Assembly: GCA_020443075.1 (NCBI GenBank)
Contig: JAGRIU010000043.1
Location: forward strand, 1-64,000
Length of the DNA: 64,000 nucleotides
Reading direction: 5' to 3'
DNA from: Alphaproteobacteria bacterium
Lineage (GTDB): Bacteria; Pseudomonadota; Alphaproteobacteria; Micavibrionales; Micavibrionaceae
This document shows, one piece after another, positions 62,660 through 64,000 of this stretch. A program made the position numbers and the translations under genes. Position 1 is the stretch's first letter, and each line of letters opens with the position of its first letter. Under the pieces are notes generated by a model. The model worked only from the letters and a program-made list of their open reading frames with translations. It searched no databases and had not been told where the DNA came from.

Positions 62660-63934
62660 TTAGATCAGCATAGAGACCGGGTTTTCGATATAGCGTTTGA
62701 AGATTTGCAGATATTCCGCACCGACAGCGCCATCGACTGCGCGGTGATCAACAGAGAGTGTGCAATTCATCACCGTGCGGATTTTGATCTCGCCTTTTTC
62801 GACGACGGGTTTTTGTTCGCCGCCGCCGATGGCCAGAATACAGGCTTGCGGCGGGTTTATGATCGCGCCAAATTCTTTGATGCCGAACATACCGAGATTG
62901 GAAACGGTAAAGCTACCGCCTTGGAATTCTTCGGGTTTAAGCTTGCCGTCGCGGGCGCGCTTGGCCAAGTCTCTGACTTGCGATGAAATTTCTTTCAGGC
63001 CCTTATTTTCGGCCATTTTGACAATCGGGGTCATCAGGCCATTCGGTGTAGCGACGGCGACGGAAATGTCAGCATGTTTATATTGGCGCACGGCTTCATC
63101 GGTCCATGACGTGTTTGCCGCCGGGTAAGCTTTGAGGGCCATGGCGGCGGCTTTGACGATGAAGTCATTCACCGAGAGCTTGAAGTCATCACCGCTCTGC
63201 TCGTTGATTGCTTTGCGGGCTGCCAAAAGGTTGTCGAGCTGGCATTCTATGGTGAGATAGAAATGCGGTACGGTTTGCTTGGATTCCTGCAGGCGTTTGG
63301 CCGTGATTTTCTTGATATTGTTGTTCGGCACTTCGGTATAGACCATGCCGTATTCATTGAGTTTTTCATCTGCGCTGAGCGGAGCGGCGGCTGCTGTGCT
63401 TGAGGCGGCGGGGGACGCTCCCGCTTTAAAGCCTTCAACGTCAGCCTTAACAATACGACCGCGCGGGCCGGAGCCTTTTACCTGTGCCAGATCTATATTT
63501 TTATTAGCGGCGATGCGGCGCGCCAATGGCGAAGCGAAAATGCGGTTTCCTGCGGTTTGTGCAGGGGCTGGTGTGGAAACCGGTGTTGCTGGGGCTTTGC
63601 TTTCTGCTTTTGTGGCCGGTTCTTGTTGGGGCGTAGCGGCTTTTGCAGGCGGAGCTGTGTTTGAGCCCAGCATGCTTTCGTCGAACTCTTCGCCGTCTTC
63701 CAGCAAAATCGCGATCACGTCATTGACCGGGACGTTCGGTGTGCCCGCAGGGACGATGATCTTGCCCAAAATGCCTTCATCGACAGCTTCGACCTCCATT
63801 GTGGCTTTGTCGGTTTCGATTTCGGCGATCACATCTCCGGATTCGACGCTGTCTCCCTCGGCTTTGAGCCATTTGGCAAGATTTCCTTCCGTCATGGTCG
63901 GGGACAGGGCGGGCATGGTGACTTTAATGGGCAT
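62660..63934 (-). CDS. pdhC: Pyruvate dehydrogenase E2, dihydrolipoamide acetyltransferase
   Basis: 424 residues. One lipoyl domain (Lys43 in EIETDKATMEVEAVDEG), an Ala/Pro-rich linker, a subunit-binding domain (FASPLARRIAANKNIDLAQV) and the catalytic domain ending with LSVDHRAVDGAVGAEYLQ. GGAG six bases upstream supports the ATG at 63934; the ATG at 63946 would add four residues. Upstream pdhA and pdhB would lie beyond the window. Confidence 0.95.
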   Translation of the reverse strand: MPIKVTMPALSPTMTEGNLAKWLKAEGDSVESGDVIAEIETDKATMEVEAVDEGILGKIIVPAGTPNVPVNDVIAILLEDGEEFDESMLGSNTAPPAKAATPQQEPATKAESKAPATPVSTPAPAQTAGNRIFASPLARRIAANKNIDLAQVKGSGPRGRIVKADVEGFKAGASPAASSTAAAAPLSADEKLNEYGMVYTEVPNNNIKKITAKRLQESKQTVPHFYLTIECQLDNLLAARKAINEQSGDDFKLSVNDFIVKAAAMALKAYPAANTSWTDEAVRQYKHADISVAVATPNGLMTPIVKMAENKGLKEISSQVRDLAKRARDGKLKPEEFQGGSFTVSNLGMFGIKEFGAIINPPQACILAIGGGEQKPVVEKGEIKIRTVMNCTLSVDHRAVDGAVGAEYLQIFKRYIENPVSMLI

Positions 63935-63946
63935 AGAGCACTCCAT

Positions 63947-64000
63947 TAGTTTTTGGGGGTAAAAAATGATTTTTTATTACTTTTTTATTGTCTGAAATGA
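63947..64000. other. Upstream edge of the window
   Basis: 54 bases, AT-rich, before pdhC. I see no open frame of pdhB or terminator that can be named; the pdhB stop may lie in or just beyond this part. Confidence 0.3.

Noticed and set aside
1..64000. CRISPR arrays or prophage
   Set aside because: No regularly spaced direct repeats and no phage structural, integrase or lysis genes were seen on either strand.

Overview
The window looks like a chromosome segment of an alphaproteobacterium of moderate GC (roughly half, by eye). Support comes from several arrangements typical of that class: fabA-fabB-fabI; ntrY-ntrX-trkA-hfq-hflX with mazG alongside; yceD-rpmF-plsX-fabH-ihfA-merR followed by tRNA-Pro; pdhC-lpd-lipA-ratA facing ispDF-pgpA-pncC; a DUF1491 gene; the NtrX-type regulator without GAFTGA; and a GatB without zinc cysteines. 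A deep-branching, Micavibrio- or Rhodospirillales-like lineage is possible, but that is inference. Nearly every gene is housekeeping and packing is tight: no gap reaches 300 bases, and the two largest are 36189-36428 and 37287-37501. I see no transposase, integrase, phage gene or CRISPR array.

Layout. 1-6 kb: 3' end of a soluble chemoreceptor, a glycerophosphodiesterase, the fabA-fabB-fabI operon led by an unrecognised 324-residue protein, and a secreted SH3 protein. 6-8.5 kb: dusA and two unrecognised genes. 8.5-14.2 kb: a complete suf Fe-S operon (sufB, small membrane protein, sufC, sufD, sufS, sufT-like, sufA) with an FNR-like site and a perfect palindrome upstream. 14-22 kb: a membrane-anchored spermidine-synthase-like protein, prfC, small genes, fur, a PAS histidine kinase and a degenerate GGDEF protein. 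22-27.6 kb: a divergent tgt, rpmB, a CobD-like membrane protein, phaZ, a YgjP-type metalloprotease and ruvX. 27.7-33 kb: gatC, gatA and gatB with two extra genes interleaved, then small genes and a lone terD. 33-36.4 kb: tRNA-Ser, a zinc metallopeptidase and queC-queD-queE-queF. 36.4-40.5 kb: a sulfurtransferase, a candidate small RNA, a tandem pair of unrecognised paralogues, cutA and two tRNA-Pro genes. 40.5-45.6 kb: lipid synthesis and ribosome genes, then bamE. 45.6-54.9 kb: mazG, hflX, hfq, a HAD phosphatase, murI, trkA, ntrX and ntrY. 55-64 kb: isoprenoid, phospholipid and NAD-salvage genes against the pyruvate dehydrogenase/lipoate block.

How the genes work together. FabA, FabB, FabI, FabH and PlsX cover much of type II fatty-acid synthesis, and PgpA acts on the phospholipids. 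The suf operon makes Fe-S clusters, including those used by LipA and QueE. LipA makes the lipoyl groups of PdhC, which Lpd reoxidises. QueC, QueD, QueE and QueF make preQ1, the usual Tgt substrate, although this Tgt has lost its zinc cysteines. GatCAB makes Gln-tRNA and/or Asn-tRNA.

The least explained item is the paralogue pair at 37502-39923. Both proteins share an N-terminal and a C-terminal domain around unrelated centres. Both genes have the same core-promoter layout, placed so close to the ATG that the mRNAs may be leaderless. A probable small RNA lies directly beside them.
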